From Zestomonas insulae (lineage in GTDB: Bacteria; Pseudomonadota; Gammaproteobacteria; Pseudomonadales; Pseudomonadaceae): a stretch of 64,000 nucleotides of DNA. Both the position numbers and the translations under genes were made by a program. The stretch covers positions 682,001-746,000 of the forward strand of contig NZ_JAFEUP010000001.1 of NCBI RefSeq assembly GCF_016901015.1, read 5' to 3'. Shown one piece after another: positions 45,088 through 56,563 of the stretch. The notes beneath the pieces are model-generated. The model saw only the letters and a list, made by a program, of their open reading frames with translations, was not told where the DNA came from and did no database searches. Each line of letters opens with the position of its first letter. Position 1 is the stretch's first letter.

Positions 45088-45304
45088 GCCCTCTCCTTAG
45101 AGCCGATTCAGTAGCCCGCGAGTCGCGGCGTGTAGGACCGAATGGGCCGGATACCCAAGTAAAGGCGCGAGTTTACAAGCAGCAGGCGACCGGCGGCCAA
45201 TGCTTGCGGGCCACCCCAGCCGCATGCCACAGCCGCGCCGGATACAGACGGAGCGGTGACGCGGTTAGAATAGCCGCCACTCTCCTAGCCGATATGACTC
45301 GCCC

Positions 45305-46660
<1,356 letters not shown>

Positions 46661-46699
46661 TCCTGTCGCGCAGCGGGCAGCACGGACGCTGCCCCGTCG

Positions 46700-47404
46700 T
46701 TACCAGCCCAGCACTTCCTTGAGGAACGGAATGGTCAGCTTGCGCTGTGCCTGCAGCGAGGCCTGGTCGAGCTGATCGAGCAACTCGAACAGCGCACTCA
46801 TGCTGCGCGCACCGCGGGTGAGGATGAAGCGGCCGACTTCGTCGGTGAGGTGCAGGCCACGGCGCGAGGCGCGCAGCTGCAGGGCGCGCAGCTTGTCCTC
46901 GTCGGACAGCGGCTGCAGCTGGAAGACCAGCGCCAGGGTCAGGCGCGACTGCAAGTCGGGCAAGCGGATGTCCAGCTCGCGCGGCGACGCCGAAGCCGCC
47001 AGCAGCAGACGCCGGCCGCTGTCGCGCAGGCGATTGAACAGGTGAAACAGCGCGACCTCCCAATCCTCGCGGCCGGCTACCGCATCCAGATCGTCGAGGC
47101 AGACCAACTCGCACTGCTCAAGGTTATCCAGCAACCCAGGGCCGTAATCGACCACTTCCGCCAACGGCAGGTACACCGCCTGCTCGTCACGCTGCTCGAA
47201 GCGCAGACAGGCCGCCTGCAGCAGGTGGCTGCGGCCGACGCCGTCGGCGCCCCACAGGTAGATCAGGCTTTCCGTCCACCCGGCATCCGCTTCGCAGAGA
47301 CGCTCGACATAACCGAGCGCCGCGGCATTGGCGCCGGGGTAGTAATTGGCGAAGGTGGCGTCGTCGCGCAGACGCACGCCCAAGGGCAACTGGATTGGTT
47401 TCAT
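46700..47404 (-). CDS. hda: DnaA regulatory inactivator Hda
   Basis: A 234-residue AAA+ protein similar to the central part of DnaA. The nucleotide loop is WGADGVGRSHLLQA, with Arg in place of the Walker lysine, typical of Hda. Walker B is LVCLDDLDAV. The N-terminal QLPLGVRLRDDATFANYY contains the clamp-binding motif (QLPLGV) by which Hda docks on the beta clamp and triggers ATP hydrolysis by DnaA. Together with the DnaA-box-like region at 6741-6950 this is the only replication-control gene in the window. Confidence 0.95.
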   Translation of the reverse strand: MKPIQLPLGVRLRDDATFANYYPGANAAALGYVERLCEADAGWTESLIYLWGADGVGRSHLLQAACLRFEQRDEQAVYLPLAEVVDYGPGLLDNLEQCELVCLDDLDAVAGREDWEVALFHLFNRLRDSGRRLLLAASASPRELDIRLPDLQSRLTLALVFQLQPLSDEDKLRALQLRASRRGLHLTDEVGRFILTRGARSMSALFELLDQLDQASLQAQRKLTIPFLKEVLGW

Positions 47405-47494
47405 ACCGGTTCGGGCGACGTCGGAGCGTCGCCGGTCAGTTCGCTGAAAAACGAAATTGTATAGAAATCAGCGGGATGGCGCAGCAGCGCCGGC

Positions 47495-48550
47495 TCACCA
47501 GCGGAAGTACAGGACGTCGCTGCGCGGCGCCGGCACCGTCGCCACCGGCGCGCCCTCGGCACCAGCAGCGGCGGGCGCAGCCGCCTCAGGCGCCGGCGCC
47601 GACACTTCCTGCAGATGCGCCAGGCCCAACTGCGCGCGCAGCTGCTGGGCATTGGCATTGACCTGATAGGTCAGGCGATCGCCGGCGACCTCCTGCAAGC
47701 GCGCATCGAAGGGTTCGAGCAGCCGGCTCAGTTCGGCATAGCGCGTCAGATCGGCGCCCTGCACCTGCAGGGTCAACTGCCCGGAGGCGGCCCCCGGGGC
47801 GGCCACATAGCGCGGCGCCAGACGCTCGCTGACCGCCAGCATCACCGCATCGGCCAGGCTGTCGGCATCGGCGGCCTGGGCACTGCCCTGCTCGCGGCTG
47901 TCGCCCACCCACAAACGCCATTGCGCCTGCCATTGGCCAGCGTCTTCATGGGCATCGACCGCCAGCAGCGCGTCGGAGGCGTAACGTTCGGAGGCCTGGC
48001 GCAGCGCATCGGGGCTGTCTGCGGTGAGGTTTTCCGGGGTACCCACCAGCTGCTCGTTGAGGTCGGCGAGCGGCAGGCGTACCGGCAGTCCGCGATGCTG
48101 TGCCGCGCGCTGCAGCGGCGCCGCGCTGGCCTGGCCATCGCCGACCAGGCTGTTACCTTCGCTGCTGCTGTTCAGCCACCAGGCCAGCAGGGTCGGCCGA
48201 TTGGCGCCCCACAGGGGCAGGCCAGCCTGGCGCAGGCTGCGCTCGGTGCTGACCGGATCGAAGTCGACCATCAGCACCGTGGGTGGACCGTTCTCGTAGC
48301 CGTACTGGCTGACGATCTGCTGCGGATCGCTACGCAGCGCTGCCAATGCCGGATGCTGCGCTGCCTTGCTGTCGCCAGTGAGGCGCGTCACCAGGGTATC
48401 GAACGCGCGGGTCAGACCGGCATTACGCTCCTCCGGCGTCTGGCTGGTGACCGGCTCGCGCACCTGATAGAGGTCGGCAACCATCGCCGCGAAGCACGGC
48501 ACGCTGAACAGGGCCAGGCAGAGGCAAAGCAGGCGGGCAAGGACGCGCAT
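47495..48550 (-). CDS. DUF2066 exported protein
   Basis: A 351-residue protein with a signal peptide (cleavage near FAAMVADL, residue ~22). The family signature follows: a segment [14 protein letters not shown] and a conserved middle region ([14 protein letters not shown]). The C-terminal ~60 residues are Ala/Pro-rich. Function unknown; the family is conserved next to hda and purM in many gammaproteobacteria. It is probably periplasmic. Divergent from purM, with 253 bases between. Confidence 0.85.
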   Translation of the reverse strand: MRVLARLLCLCLALFSVPCFAAMVADLYQVREPVTSQTPEERNAGLTRAFDTLVTRLTGDSKAAQHPALAALRSDPQQIVSQYGYENGPPTVLMVDFDPVSTERSLRQAGLPLWGANRPTLLAWWLNSSSEGNSLVGDGQASAAPLQRAAQHRGLPVRLPLADLNEQLVGTPENLTADSPDALRQASERYASDALLAVDAHEDAGQWQAQWRLWVGDSREQGSAQAADADSLADAVMLAVSERLAPRYVAAPGAASGQLTLQVQGADLTRYAELSRLLEPFDARLQEVAGDRLTYQVNANAQQLRAQLGLAHLQEVSAPAPEAAAPAAAGAEGAPVATVPAPRSDVLYFRW

Positions 48551-48736
48551 GGGGTTCTCACAGGGAAAAGAGAAGAAAGGTTATACCTTAAACAGGCGCC
48601 CCAGAGCGGGCAACCGCGATCTTCCCAGCCTGCGGGGCGCGCCTGAGCCGCACAACGGCGGCCTGCGGCGCGGCGATTTGCGCCGAATCGTCGGCCGACG
48701 GCCTCCGGGTCGATGGCCGCTGACCGGCAAGCCTGT

Positions 48737-48742
48737 TAAAAT
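48737..48742 (+). promoter_or_regulatory. Possible -10 box for purM
   Basis: TAAAAT at 48737-48742, within TGTTAAAATCG, is a good -10 and lies 62 bases before the purM ATG. The hexamer 17 bp upstream (TGGCCG) is weak, so an activator may be needed. Confidence 0.4.
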
Positions 48743-48803
48743 CGCGCGCCTTCGCGGACCGGCAAGCGGTCGCCCTTCAGAACTCCCTCAAAGGCCTGGA
48801 TCT

Positions 48804-49862
48804 ATGAGCAAGCAACCCTCCATCAGCTACAAGGACGCCGGAGTCGACATCGACGCAGGCGAAGCCCTGGTCGAACGCATCAAGGGTGTTGCCAAGCGCA
48901 CCGCGCGTCCGGAAGTCATGGGCGGCCTGGGCGGTTTTGGCGCGCTGTGCGAAATCCCGGCCGGTTACAAGCAGCCGGTGCTGGTCTCCGGCACCGACGG
49001 CGTCGGCACCAAGCTGCGCCTGGCGCTGAACCTCAACCAGCACGACAGCATCGGCCAGGATCTGGTCGCCATGTGCGTCAACGACTTGGTCGTGTGCGGT
49101 GCCGAGCCGCTGTTCTTCCTCGACTACTACGCCACCGGCAAGCTCAATGTCGATGTCGCCGCCACTGTGGTCACCGGCATCGGCGCCGGTTGCGAACTGG
49201 CCGGCTGCTCGCTGGTCGGTGGGGAAACCGCCGAGATGCCGGGCATGTACGAAGGCGAAGACTACGACCTGGCCGGCTTCTGCGTCGGCGTGGTGGAAAA
49301 GAGCGAGATCATCGACGGCTCCAAAGTAGTCGCCGGCGACGCCCTGATCGCCCTGCCCTCGTCCGGCCCGCACTCCAACGGCTACTCGCTGATCCGCAAG
49401 ATCCTCGAAGTCGCCGGCACCGACATCGCCAGCGAACAGGTCGACGGCAAGCCGCTCGCCCAGCTGCTGATGGCGCCGACGCGCATCTACGTCAAGCCGC
49501 TGCTGAAACTGATCAAGGACACCGGCGCGGTGAAGGCCATGGCCCACATCACCGGCGGCGGTCTGCTCGACAACATCCCGCGCGTGCTGCCGAAAGGCGC
49601 CCAGGCGGTGATCGACGTGGCCAGCTGGCAGCGTCCGGCGGTGTTCGACTGGCTGCAAGCCAAGGGCAACGTCGACGAGCACGAGATGCACCGTGTGCTC
49701 AACTGCGGCGTCGGCATGGTCATCTGCATCGCCCAGGAGCAGGTCGACAGCGCCCTGCAAGTGCTGCGTGACGCCGGCGAAAGCCCGTGGGTGATCGGCC
49801 GCATCGCCACGGCCGCCGCCGGTAGCGAACAAGTGGTCCTGAACAACCTCAAGGCCCATTAA
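48804..49862 (+). CDS. purM: Phosphoribosylformylglycinamidine cyclo-ligase
   Basis: A 352-residue AIR synthetase, the fifth step of purine synthesis. Motifs seen are [19 protein letters not shown] at the N-terminus, [12 protein letters not shown], the ATP-binding [21 protein letters not shown] and [13 protein letters not shown]. The gene stop TAA (49860-49862) overlaps the purN start (ATG 49862), so the two are coupled. The longer open frame upstream starts in the divergent gene and is not used. Confidence 0.97.
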   Translation: MSKQPSISYKDAGVDIDAGEALVERIKGVAKRTARPEVMGGLGGFGALCEIPAGYKQPVLVSGTDGVGTKLRLALNLNQHDSIGQDLVAMCVNDLVVCGAEPLFFLDYYATGKLNVDVAATVVTGIGAGCELAGCSLVGGETAEMPGMYEGEDYDLAGFCVGVVEKSEIIDGSKVVAGDALIALPSSGPHSNGYSLIRKILEVAGTDIASEQVDGKPLAQLLMAPTRIYVKPLLKLIKDTGAVKAMAHITGGGLLDNIPRVLPKGAQAVIDVASWQRPAVFDWLQAKGNVDEHEMHRVLNCGVGMVICIAQEQVDSALQVLRDAGESPWVIGRIATAAAGSEQVVLNNLKAH

Positions 49863-50512
49863 TGTCGGCGCACTGCAATGTCGTGGTGCTGATCTCGGGC
49901 TCCGGCAGCAACCTGCAGGCGCTGATCGATGATCTTGGCGCCGGCGATTCGCCGGCGCGCATCCAGGCGGTGCTGTCCAACCGCGCCGACGCCTACGGCC
50001 TCGAGCGCGCCAAGGCCGCCGGGATCGCCACCGAACTGCTCGACCACAAGGCCTTCGCCGATCGCGAGGCCTTCGACGCGGCACTGATCGCCCGCATCGA
50101 TGCCCATCAGCCCGACCTGGTGGTGCTCGCCGGCTTCATGCGCATCCTCACCCCTGGTTTCGTCCGCCACTACCAGGGCCGCCTGCTCAACATCCATCCC
50201 TCGCTGCTGCCCAAATACAAGGGCCTGCACACCCACCAGCGCGCGCTGGAGGCTGGTGACGCCGAGCACGGTTGCAGCGTGCACTTCGTCACCGAGGAAC
50301 TCGATGGTGGCCCCCTGGTCGTACAAGCGGTGGTGCCGGTAAACGTTAACGACACCGCCGAGAGCCTGGCGCAGCGTGTGCACGTGCAGGAGCACCGCAT
50401 CTATCCGCTCGCCGTGCGCTGGTTTGCAGCCGGTCGCTTGCAACTTGGCGACGCAGGCGCAATTCTGGACAGCGAGCCGCTACCGGCCACTGGCCATTTG
50501 ATTCGGACTTAG
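49862..50512 (+). CDS. purN: Phosphoribosylglycinamide formyltransferase
   Basis: A 216-residue GAR transformylase using 10-formyl-tetrahydrofolate. The phosphate loop SGSGSNLQALID lies near the N-terminus. The catalytic Asn and His are in NIHPSLLPKYKG, and the substrate-assisting Asp region is GCSVHFVTEELDGGP. It is coupled to purM by a TAATG overlap and followed 8 bp later by the DUF3108 gene. Confidence 0.97.
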   Translation: MSAHCNVVVLISGSGSNLQALIDDLGAGDSPARIQAVLSNRADAYGLERAKAAGIATELLDHKAFADREAFDAALIARIDAHQPDLVVLAGFMRILTPGFVRHYQGRLLNIHPSLLPKYKGLHTHQRALEAGDAEHGCSVHFVTEELDGGPLVVQAVVPVNVNDTAESLAQRVHVQEHRIYPLAVRWFAAGRLQLGDAGAILDSEPLPATGHLIRT

Positions 50513-50520
50513 GAGATTTT

Positions 50521-51234
50521 ATGCTGCGCGCCCTGTTGCTCGTCCTTGCCGCACTCGCCCTGCCGGTACAGGCCCTGGAACTCAAGCCGTTCTCCGCCAG
50601 CTATACCGCCGACTGGAAGCAACTGCCGGTCGGCGGCAGCGCCACTCGCAGCTTGAAGGCTGAAGGGGATGGCCGCTGGACCCTGGACTTTGAAGCGTCG
50701 ATGCTGGTCGCCGGACTGAGCGAGCAAAGCACCTTCCGCCTCGACAAGGATACATTCCTGCCGCAGACCTACCGCTTCAACCGCAGCGGCCTGGGCAAGG
50801 GCAAGCAGGTGGAGCTGGACTTCGACTGGACCGCCAAGCAGGTCATCGGCAGTGAGCGTGGCGAACAGGTCCGTGTCCCACTGAACCGCGGTCTGCAGGA
50901 TAAATCGACCTACCAGATCGCCCTGCAGCACGACGTCGCCGCCGGCAAGAAAAGCATGACCTACCAGGTGATCGACGGCGACGAAGTGGAGACCTACGAC
51001 TTCCGCGTGCTCGGCGAAGAAGTGGTGGACACCAAGGTCGGGCAGATCGACGCCATCAAGGTCGAGCGCGTGCGCGATCCGACCCAGAGCAACCGCAAGA
51101 CCGTGCTGTGGTTCGCCAAGGATTGGGAATACCTGCTAGTGCGCCTGCAGCAGGTAGAGAAGGACGGCAAGGAGTACCAGATCATGCTGCAGGACGGCAC
51201 GGTCGGCGACAAACAGGTCACCGGCCGTCACTAA
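50521..51234 (+). CDS. DUF3108 exported protein
   Basis: A 237-residue protein with a signal peptide (LVLAALALPVQA, cleavage ~residue 18). The predicted all-beta mature domain has alternating strands (SASYTADWKQLPVGGSATR, WTLDFEASMLV). It is conserved after purMN in pseudomonads; the function is unknown, with a periplasmic or outer-membrane location likely. GGAG lies seven bases before the ATG at 50521. It ends at a strong bidirectional terminator. Confidence 0.87.
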   Translation: MLRALLLVLAALALPVQALELKPFSASYTADWKQLPVGGSATRSLKAEGDGRWTLDFEASMLVAGLSEQSTFRLDKDTFLPQTYRFNRSGLGKGKQVELDFDWTAKQVIGSERGEQVRVPLNRGLQDKSTYQIALQHDVAAGKKSMTYQVIDGDEVETYDFRVLGEEVVDTKVGQIDAIKVERVRDPTQSNRKTVLWFAKDWEYLLVRLQQVEKDGKEYQIMLQDGTVGDKQVTGRH

Positions 51235-51247
51235 GCCAAACGCCAGC

Positions 51248-51284
51248 CAAGAAAAAGCCGGGCATTGACCCGGCTTTTTCTTGC
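51248..51284. terminator. Bidirectional terminator between the DUF3108 and DUF2058 genes
   Basis: CAAGAAAAAGCCGGG is mirrored by CCCGGCTTTTTCTTG around a short CATTGA loop, with A/T-runs on both sides between convergent genes. Confidence 0.92.
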
Positions 51285-51291
51285 CCGCGAA

Positions 51292-51831
51292 TTACCACAT
51301 CAGATCGTCGGGGATCTGGTAGGCCGCGTACGGATCGTCGGCATCCGGGGCCTCGGTCGGCGTATTGAGCAGGACGATGCGCTGCGCATCACGTTCCTGA
51401 ATCTTCAGCGCCGCCTCGCGCGGGATGACCTCGTAGCCGCCGCCATGGCGGACGATGGCCAGCGAGCCGCGGCTCAGCTTGTCGCGCATCAGGTCGTTGA
51501 CCGACAGGCGCTTGACCTTCTTGTCGTCGACGAAGTTGTAGTAGTCCTCGCTGTTCAGCTTGGGCAGCCGGCTGCGCTCGATCAGCTGCTTGACCTGCGC
51601 CGCCTCGGCCTTCTTCTGCGCCTTTTCCTGCAGCTCGCGATTCAGCTCCTGGTCGCGCGCAGCCTTGTCCGCCTTGGCCTGCAACGCCGCCTGCTTCTGC
51701 GAATCGTCGACCTCAACCTGGCCTTTCTTCTCCAGCCGCTGCTGCTTCTGCTTCTGCTTGCCGGCCTGCTTGGCCTGCTTTTCGTTGACCAGGCCGGCTT
51801 TCAGCAACTGGTCGCGCAATGACATGCTCAT
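51292..51831 (-). CDS. DUF2058 family protein
   Basis: A 179-residue protein. The N-terminal ~85 residues are a very Lys/Gln/Ala/Glu-rich, probably helical segment (LRDQLLKAGLVNEKQAKQAG onward). A compact C-terminal domain with YYNFVDDKKVKRLSV and AIVRHGGGYEVIP follows. The family (E. coli YaiL) is nucleoprotein-like, of unknown function. I start at the ATG 51831 (MSMSLRD); a TTG six codons upstream is the alternative. It is convergent with the DUF3108 gene. Confidence 0.85.
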   Translation of the reverse strand: MSMSLRDQLLKAGLVNEKQAKQAGKQKQKQQRLEKKGQVEVDDSQKQAALQAKADKAARDQELNRELQEKAQKKAEAAQVKQLIERSRLPKLNSEDYYNFVDDKKVKRLSVNDLMRDKLSRGSLAIVRHGGGYEVIPREAALKIQERDAQRIVLLNTPTEAPDADDPYAAYQIPDDLMW

Positions 51832-52037
51832 CGTATGACAATCATCCAACTACCCCGAGAAACCGGGCGCATGGGTGGAAAGGAAATCTCGCGGGCTAAT
51901 CCTCCGGTTTGCGCACGCGCAGTGCAAGCGCCAATGCGACGCCGCAGATCAAGCGTGCCAAGCAGCGCAGCCCGTTGACCTGCTCGACTGTGCAAACCGC
52001 TGCTTGCCCTGTGCGTTAGCGCTGGATTGCCGGCCGC

Positions 52038-52871
52038 TTAGCCACAGGCCGGGCCGGCCTGCTCTTCACGCTTGGCCAGATTCCACAGGCTGTCGAGCTC
52101 TTCCAGGCTGCAGTCTTCCGGACGCTGATCGCGCTCGCGGAGCAACTGTTCCATGTAGCGGAACCGCCGCTCGAACTTGCCGTTGGCGCTGCGCAGCGCG
52201 GTTTCCGGGTCGACCTTCAGGTGCCGGGCGAGGTTGGTGACGGCGAACAACAGATCGCCGATCTCCTCGCTCACCGCCTCGGCGTCATTCTCGCTCATGG
52301 CTTCCAGCACTTCGTCGAGCTCCTCGCGCACCTTGTCGAGTACCGCCAGCGGCTCCGGCCAGTCGAAACCGACCTGAGCGGCACGCTTCTGCAGCTTGGC
52401 CGCGCGGCTCAGCGCCGGCAGTGCCGTGGGCACGTCATCGAGCAGCGACAACTGCTCCGGCTCGGCCGCCTTGGCCGCGCGTTCCTCGGCCTTGAGCTCT
52501 TCCCAGCGCTGCTTGACCGCCGCCTCTTCGAGGCGCGCCAGGTCCGGCGCGCCATACAGGTCAGCATCGGGAAACACGTGGGGGTGGCGGCGGATCAGCT
52601 TGCGGGTGATGCCGTCGACCACCGTATCGAACGCGAAGCGCCCCTCTTCCCTGGCCAGCTGGCTGTAGTAGACGACCTGGAACAGCAGGTCGCCGAGCTC
52701 GCCCGCCAGGTGCTCGAAGTCGCCACGCTCGATGGTGTCGGCCACTTCGTAGGCCTCTTCCAGGGTGTACGGCACGATGGTCGCGTAGCTCTGCTTGAGA
52801 TCCCACGGGCAGCCGTGTTGCGGATCGCGCAGGCGCGCCATGAGGTGCAGCAGGTCATCGACGGTGTACAT
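52038..52871 (-). CDS. mazG: Nucleoside triphosphate pyrophosphohydrolase MazG
   Basis: A 277-residue tandem MazG protein. Both halves show the EExxE-type metal-binding pattern: YTLEEAYEVADTIE in the N-terminal half, and VREELDEVLEAM with VSEEIGDLLFAV in the C-terminal half. It hydrolyses NTPs and dNTPs to monophosphates and in E. coli lowers ppGpp under starvation. Position next to relA (7 bp downstream of its stop) fits that link and is conserved. Confidence 0.96.
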   Translation of the reverse strand: MYTVDDLLHLMARLRDPQHGCPWDLKQSYATIVPYTLEEAYEVADTIERGDFEHLAGELGDLLFQVVYYSQLAREEGRFAFDTVVDGITRKLIRRHPHVFPDADLYGAPDLARLEEAAVKQRWEELKAEERAAKAAEPEQLSLLDDVPTALPALSRAAKLQKRAAQVGFDWPEPLAVLDKVREELDEVLEAMSENDAEAVSEEIGDLLFAVTNLARHLKVDPETALRSANGKFERRFRYMEQLLRERDQRPEDCSLEELDSLWNLAKREEQAGPACG

Positions 52872-52878
52872 GGTCCGC

Positions 52879-55125
52879 TCAGCTGTTGGTGCGGTTGCGC
52901 CGCGCCTCGATCACGTTCGGCAACTGGGCGATGCGCCCGAGCAGCCGGCCGAGCGCGTCGAGGCCGGGGATTTCGATGGTCAGCGACATCAGCGCGGTGT
53001 TGTCTTCCTTGTTCGAGCGGGTGTTCACCGCCAGCACGTTGATCTTCTCGTTGAGCAGCACCTGGGTGACGTCGCGCAGCAGACCGGAGCGGTCGTAGGC
53101 GCGGATCAGGATATCCACCGGATAGGTCTGCACCGGCGCCGGACCCCAGCTGACCTGAATGATCCGCTCCGGCTCGCGGCCGCCGAGCTGCAGCACCGAG
53201 GCGCAATCCTGACGGTGAATGCTGACGCCGCGGCCGAGGGTGATGTAGCCGACGATCGCATCGCCCGGCAGCGGCTGGCAGCAGCCGGCCATCTGCGTCA
53301 GCAGGTTGCCGACACCCTGGATCTGCACGTCGCCGCGCTTGCCTGGGCGGTAATGGGTGGCGCGCCGTGGAATCAGCTCGAGCTGCTCGCTGCCACGCTC
53401 CGGCTCGACCAGCTGCTGGGCGCAATTAACCAGGTGCGCCAGGCGCAGGTCGCCAGCGCCGAGCGCGGCGAACATGTCTTCGGCGGTCCGCACGTTGCTC
53501 TTCTCGGCCAAACGCTCGAAGTCCACCTGCGGCAGCGCCAGGCGCGCCAGTTCGCGCTCGAGCATGACCTTGCCGGCGGCGACGTTCTGGTCGCGCGCCT
53601 GCATCTTGAACCAGTGGACGATCTTCGCCCGCGCCCGCGAGGTGGTGACGTAGCCGAGGTTGCTGTTCAGCCAGTCACGGCTCGGCGTGCCCTGCTTGCT
53701 GGTGATGATCTCCACCTGCTCGCCGGTCTGCAGGCTGTAGTTGAGCGGCACGATGCGTCCGTTGATCTTCGCCCCGCGGCAGTTGTGACCGATCTCGGTG
53801 TGCACGCGATAGGCGAAATCGAGCGGTGTGGAACCCTTGGGCAGGTCGATGGCATGGCCGTCCGGGGTGAACACGTAGACCCGGTCGTGCTCGATATCGA
53901 CGCGCAGCTGCTCGGCCAGGCCGCCGATGTCGCCGAGTTCCTCATGCCACTCGATGACCTGACGCAGCCAGGAGATCTTCTCTTCGTAGTGGTTGGAGCC
54001 AGATTTGACGTCGGTGCCCTTGTAGCGCCAGTGCGCGCACACGCCCAGCTCGGCTTCCTCGTGCATGGCGTGGGTGCGGATCTGCACCTCGAGCACCTTG
54101 CCTTCCGGACCGATCACCGCGGTGTGCAGCGAGCGGTAGCCGTTCTCCTTGGGGTTGGCGATGTAGTCGTCGAACTCGCGCGGGATGTGCCGCCACAGGG
54201 TGTGCACGATGCCCAGCGCGGTGTAGCAGTCGCGCACCTGCGGGACCAGCACGCGCACTGCACGGACGTCGTAGATCTGGCTGAAATCCAGCCCCTTGCG
54301 CTGCATCTTCCGCCAGATCGAATAGATGTGCTTGGCACGCCCGCTGATGTCGGCCTGGATGCCGGTGGCGGCCAGTTCGCTCTTCAGCTGCGCCATCACG
54401 TCGCTGATGAAGCGCTCGCGGTCGAGGCGCCGTTCATGCAGCAGCTTGGCGATCTTCTTGTACTGCTCGGGTTCCAGGTAACGGAAGGACAGGTCCTCGA
54501 GCTCCCACTTGATGTGCCCGATGCCGAGCCGATGGGCGAGCGGCGCGTAGATGTCGAACACCTCGCGGGCCACGCGGTGGCGTTTCTCGTCGTCGGCGTT
54601 CTTGATCGCGCGGATCGCACAAGTGCGCTCGGCCAGCTTGATCAGCGCGACGCGCACGTCGTCGACCATCGCCACCAGCATGCGCCGCAGGTTCTCCACC
54701 TGCGCCTGGGAGCCGAGCACCAGGGATTCGCGCGGATTCAGGCTGGCGCTGATCGCCGCCATGCGCAGTACGCCTTCGATCAGCTTGGCGACCACCGTGC
54801 CGAAGCGTTTCTGCACCGCGTCGAGACTGACCTTGCCTTCGCGCACGCCACGGTAGATCAGCGCGGCGACCAGCGATTCCTGGTCGAGCTTGAGGTCGGC
54901 AAGGATTTCGGCGATTTCCAGTCCGGTTTGAAAGCTGGACGTACCTTCGGCCCACAGATTCTGCGCCGCGTTGGCCTGTTGCTCGGCCTCGCGGGCGAAC
55001 TCGCAGGCCTCGCGCAAGGCCGCGCGGTCCAGCGCCTGGTCGACACTCACCACGTGATCGAGCCAGGCGTCTAGGTTGATGCTGCCGTCGGTGTTGATCG
55101 GCTGGTGCGCTCTAACCTGTACCAT
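52879..55125 (-). CDS. relA: GTP pyrophosphokinase RelA
   Basis: A 748-residue (p)ppGpp synthetase of the stringent response. The order is: an N-terminal HD-like hydrolase domain in which the metal-binding HD motif is absent (ESLVAALIYRGVREG), so it is probably synthesis-only; a synthetase domain with YDVRAVRVLVPQVRDCYTALG and GYRSLHTAVIGP; then TGS (VYVFTPDGHAIDLPKGSTPLDF), a zinc-finger/CC region and a C-terminal ACT domain. It senses uncharged tRNA on the ribosome. mazG follows in the same direction. Confidence 0.97.
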   Translation of the reverse strand: MVQVRAHQPINTDGSINLDAWLDHVVSVDQALDRAALREACEFAREAEQQANAAQNLWAEGTSSFQTGLEIAEILADLKLDQESLVAALIYRGVREGKVSLDAVQKRFGTVVAKLIEGVLRMAAISASLNPRESLVLGSQAQVENLRRMLVAMVDDVRVALIKLAERTCAIRAIKNADDEKRHRVAREVFDIYAPLAHRLGIGHIKWELEDLSFRYLEPEQYKKIAKLLHERRLDRERFISDVMAQLKSELAATGIQADISGRAKHIYSIWRKMQRKGLDFSQIYDVRAVRVLVPQVRDCYTALGIVHTLWRHIPREFDDYIANPKENGYRSLHTAVIGPEGKVLEVQIRTHAMHEEAELGVCAHWRYKGTDVKSGSNHYEEKISWLRQVIEWHEELGDIGGLAEQLRVDIEHDRVYVFTPDGHAIDLPKGSTPLDFAYRVHTEIGHNCRGAKINGRIVPLNYSLQTGEQVEIITSKQGTPSRDWLNSNLGYVTTSRARAKIVHWFKMQARDQNVAAGKVMLERELARLALPQVDFERLAEKSNVRTAEDMFAALGAGDLRLAHLVNCAQQLVEPERGSEQLELIPRRATHYRPGKRGDVQIQGVGNLLTQMAGCCQPLPGDAIVGYITLGRGVSIHRQDCASVLQLGGREPERIIQVSWGPAPVQTYPVDILIRAYDRSGLLRDVTQVLLNEKINVLAVNTRSNKEDNTALMSLTIEIPGLDALGRLLGRIAQLPNVIEARRNRTNS

Positions 55126-55205
55126 CTCTTACCTTCCTACGACGCGTCAGAAACGCGTCGAATATCGCCAGCCTGCTTGTGGGCTAGTCGGATTGCGCGG
55201 ACATC

Positions 55206-56561
55206 CTAGCCCGCCTCGAATAACGCCATCGCCTCGACATGCGCCGTCTGCGGAAACATGTCGAGAATTCCGGCCCGTTTCAGCCGGTAACCCTGCCTGG
55301 CCAGCTCCGCGGCGTCACGCGCCAGGGTCGCAGGATTGCAGGACACATAAACCACTCGCCGGGCGCCCAGGGCGCCGAGTTGACGCACCACTTCCCAGGC
55401 ACCATCACGCGGCGGATCGAGCAACACGGCCGGGAAGCCTTCACCGACCCACGCCGCATCAATCAGCGGATTCGACAAGTCGGCCCTAAAAAAGTGCACG
55501 TTGCCCAGGCTATTGGCGGCGGCATTCTCCGCCGCCCGCGCGGTCATCGCCGCATCGCCTTCCACGCCGACCACTTCGCGCGCCTGCTGGGCCAGCGGCA
55601 GGGCGAAATTGCCCAGGCCGCAGAACAGGTCCAGCACGCGTTCGTCGCCACGCACTGACAACCAGTCTAGTGCCTGCACCACCATCGCCTCGTTGACCGG
55701 TGCGTTGACCTGCACGAAGTCACCGGGGCGGTAATCCAATTCCAAAGACCACTGCGCCAGTCGGTAACCCAGGCGGTCGGTCGGGCGGTACGGTTGCGGC
55801 TCGTCAGTGCCGTGCAACCACAGCTGCGCCCCGTGTTGCTCGCAGAAGGTGCTCAAGTGCGCCAGGTCGCCGTCGCCCAACGGCTGGATATGGCGGACCA
55901 GCACGCCGGGCACCACACCGCTAAACAGCTCCACGTGGCCCAGCGCCTGCGGCTTGTCCAGACCACGCAGCACCGCCGGCAACTCACGCAGAATCGGCTG
56001 CAAGGGTTGGACCAATACCAGGCATTCGTCGATCGACACGATGTCCTGGCTGGCCGCCGCGCGGAATCCGACGTCCAGCCGCCGCGCCTTGGCATCCCAG
56101 CGCACCGCAATCCGTGCGCGGCGCCGGTAGCCGAACTCCGGGCCGGTCAGCGGCGTGGCCCACTCTTCCGGTTCGAGACCGGCGACGCGACTCAGTTGTT
56201 CCTGCAGCGCCTGCTGCTTGAGCGCCAGCTGATCGCTATGCGCCATGTGCTGCAGCGAACAGCCGCCGCAGCGTGTCGCAAACCGACAGGGTTCCGTGCG
56301 GCGCGCGTCGACGGCGCTCAACACCCGCTCGCTGCGGGCCTCGACCACCTGACTGCGGGCGGCCAGCACGCGGGCCTCGACAGTCTCGCCAGCCAGCGCA
56401 CCATCGACGAACCAGGTGCGGCCTTCGAGGAAAGCAATGCCACGGCCGTCGTTGGCCAGGCGTTCGATCTGCAGGCGCTGCTTCTTGCCCACCGGGACGC
56501 CGCTCGCGCGGGCGCCGCCGGCCGGCTGGAAGCGCAGGCCGCCGGAGCTACGCTTGGCCAT
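55206..56561 (-). CDS. rlmD: 23S rRNA (uracil-1939-C5)-methyltransferase
   Basis: A 451-residue RNA methyltransferase (RumA). It has an N-terminal TRAM domain (about 25-80). Iron-sulfur cysteines are in [15 protein letters not shown]. The SAM-binding motif is [15 protein letters not shown] and the catalytic Cys lies in [13 protein letters not shown]. It methylates U1939 of 23S rRNA. The gene begins 2 bp after the cysM stop, so both are co-transcribed; relA lies 80 bp downstream. Confidence 0.96.
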   Translation of the reverse strand: MAKRSSGGLRFQPAGGARASGVPVGKKQRLQIERLANDGRGIAFLEGRTWFVDGALAGETVEARVLAARSQVVEARSERVLSAVDARRTEPCRFATRCGGCSLQHMAHSDQLALKQQALQEQLSRVAGLEPEEWATPLTGPEFGYRRRARIAVRWDAKARRLDVGFRAAASQDIVSIDECLVLVQPLQPILRELPAVLRGLDKPQALGHVELFSGVVPGVLVRHIQPLGDGDLAHLSTFCEQHGAQLWLHGTDEPQPYRPTDRLGYRLAQWSLELDYRPGDFVQVNAPVNEAMVVQALDWLSVRGDERVLDLFCGLGNFALPLAQQAREVVGVEGDAAMTARAAENAAANSLGNVHFFRADLSNPLIDAAWVGEGFPAVLLDPPRDGAWEVVRQLGALGARRVVYVSCNPATLARDAAELARQGYRLKRAGILDMFPQTAHVEAMALFEAG

Positions 56562-56563
56562 GA

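Noticed and set aside
52795..55074. A 759-codon open frame on the plus strand
   Set aside because: Antisense of relA; low-complexity Arg/His/Val/Leu composition from reading GC-rich codons backwards.
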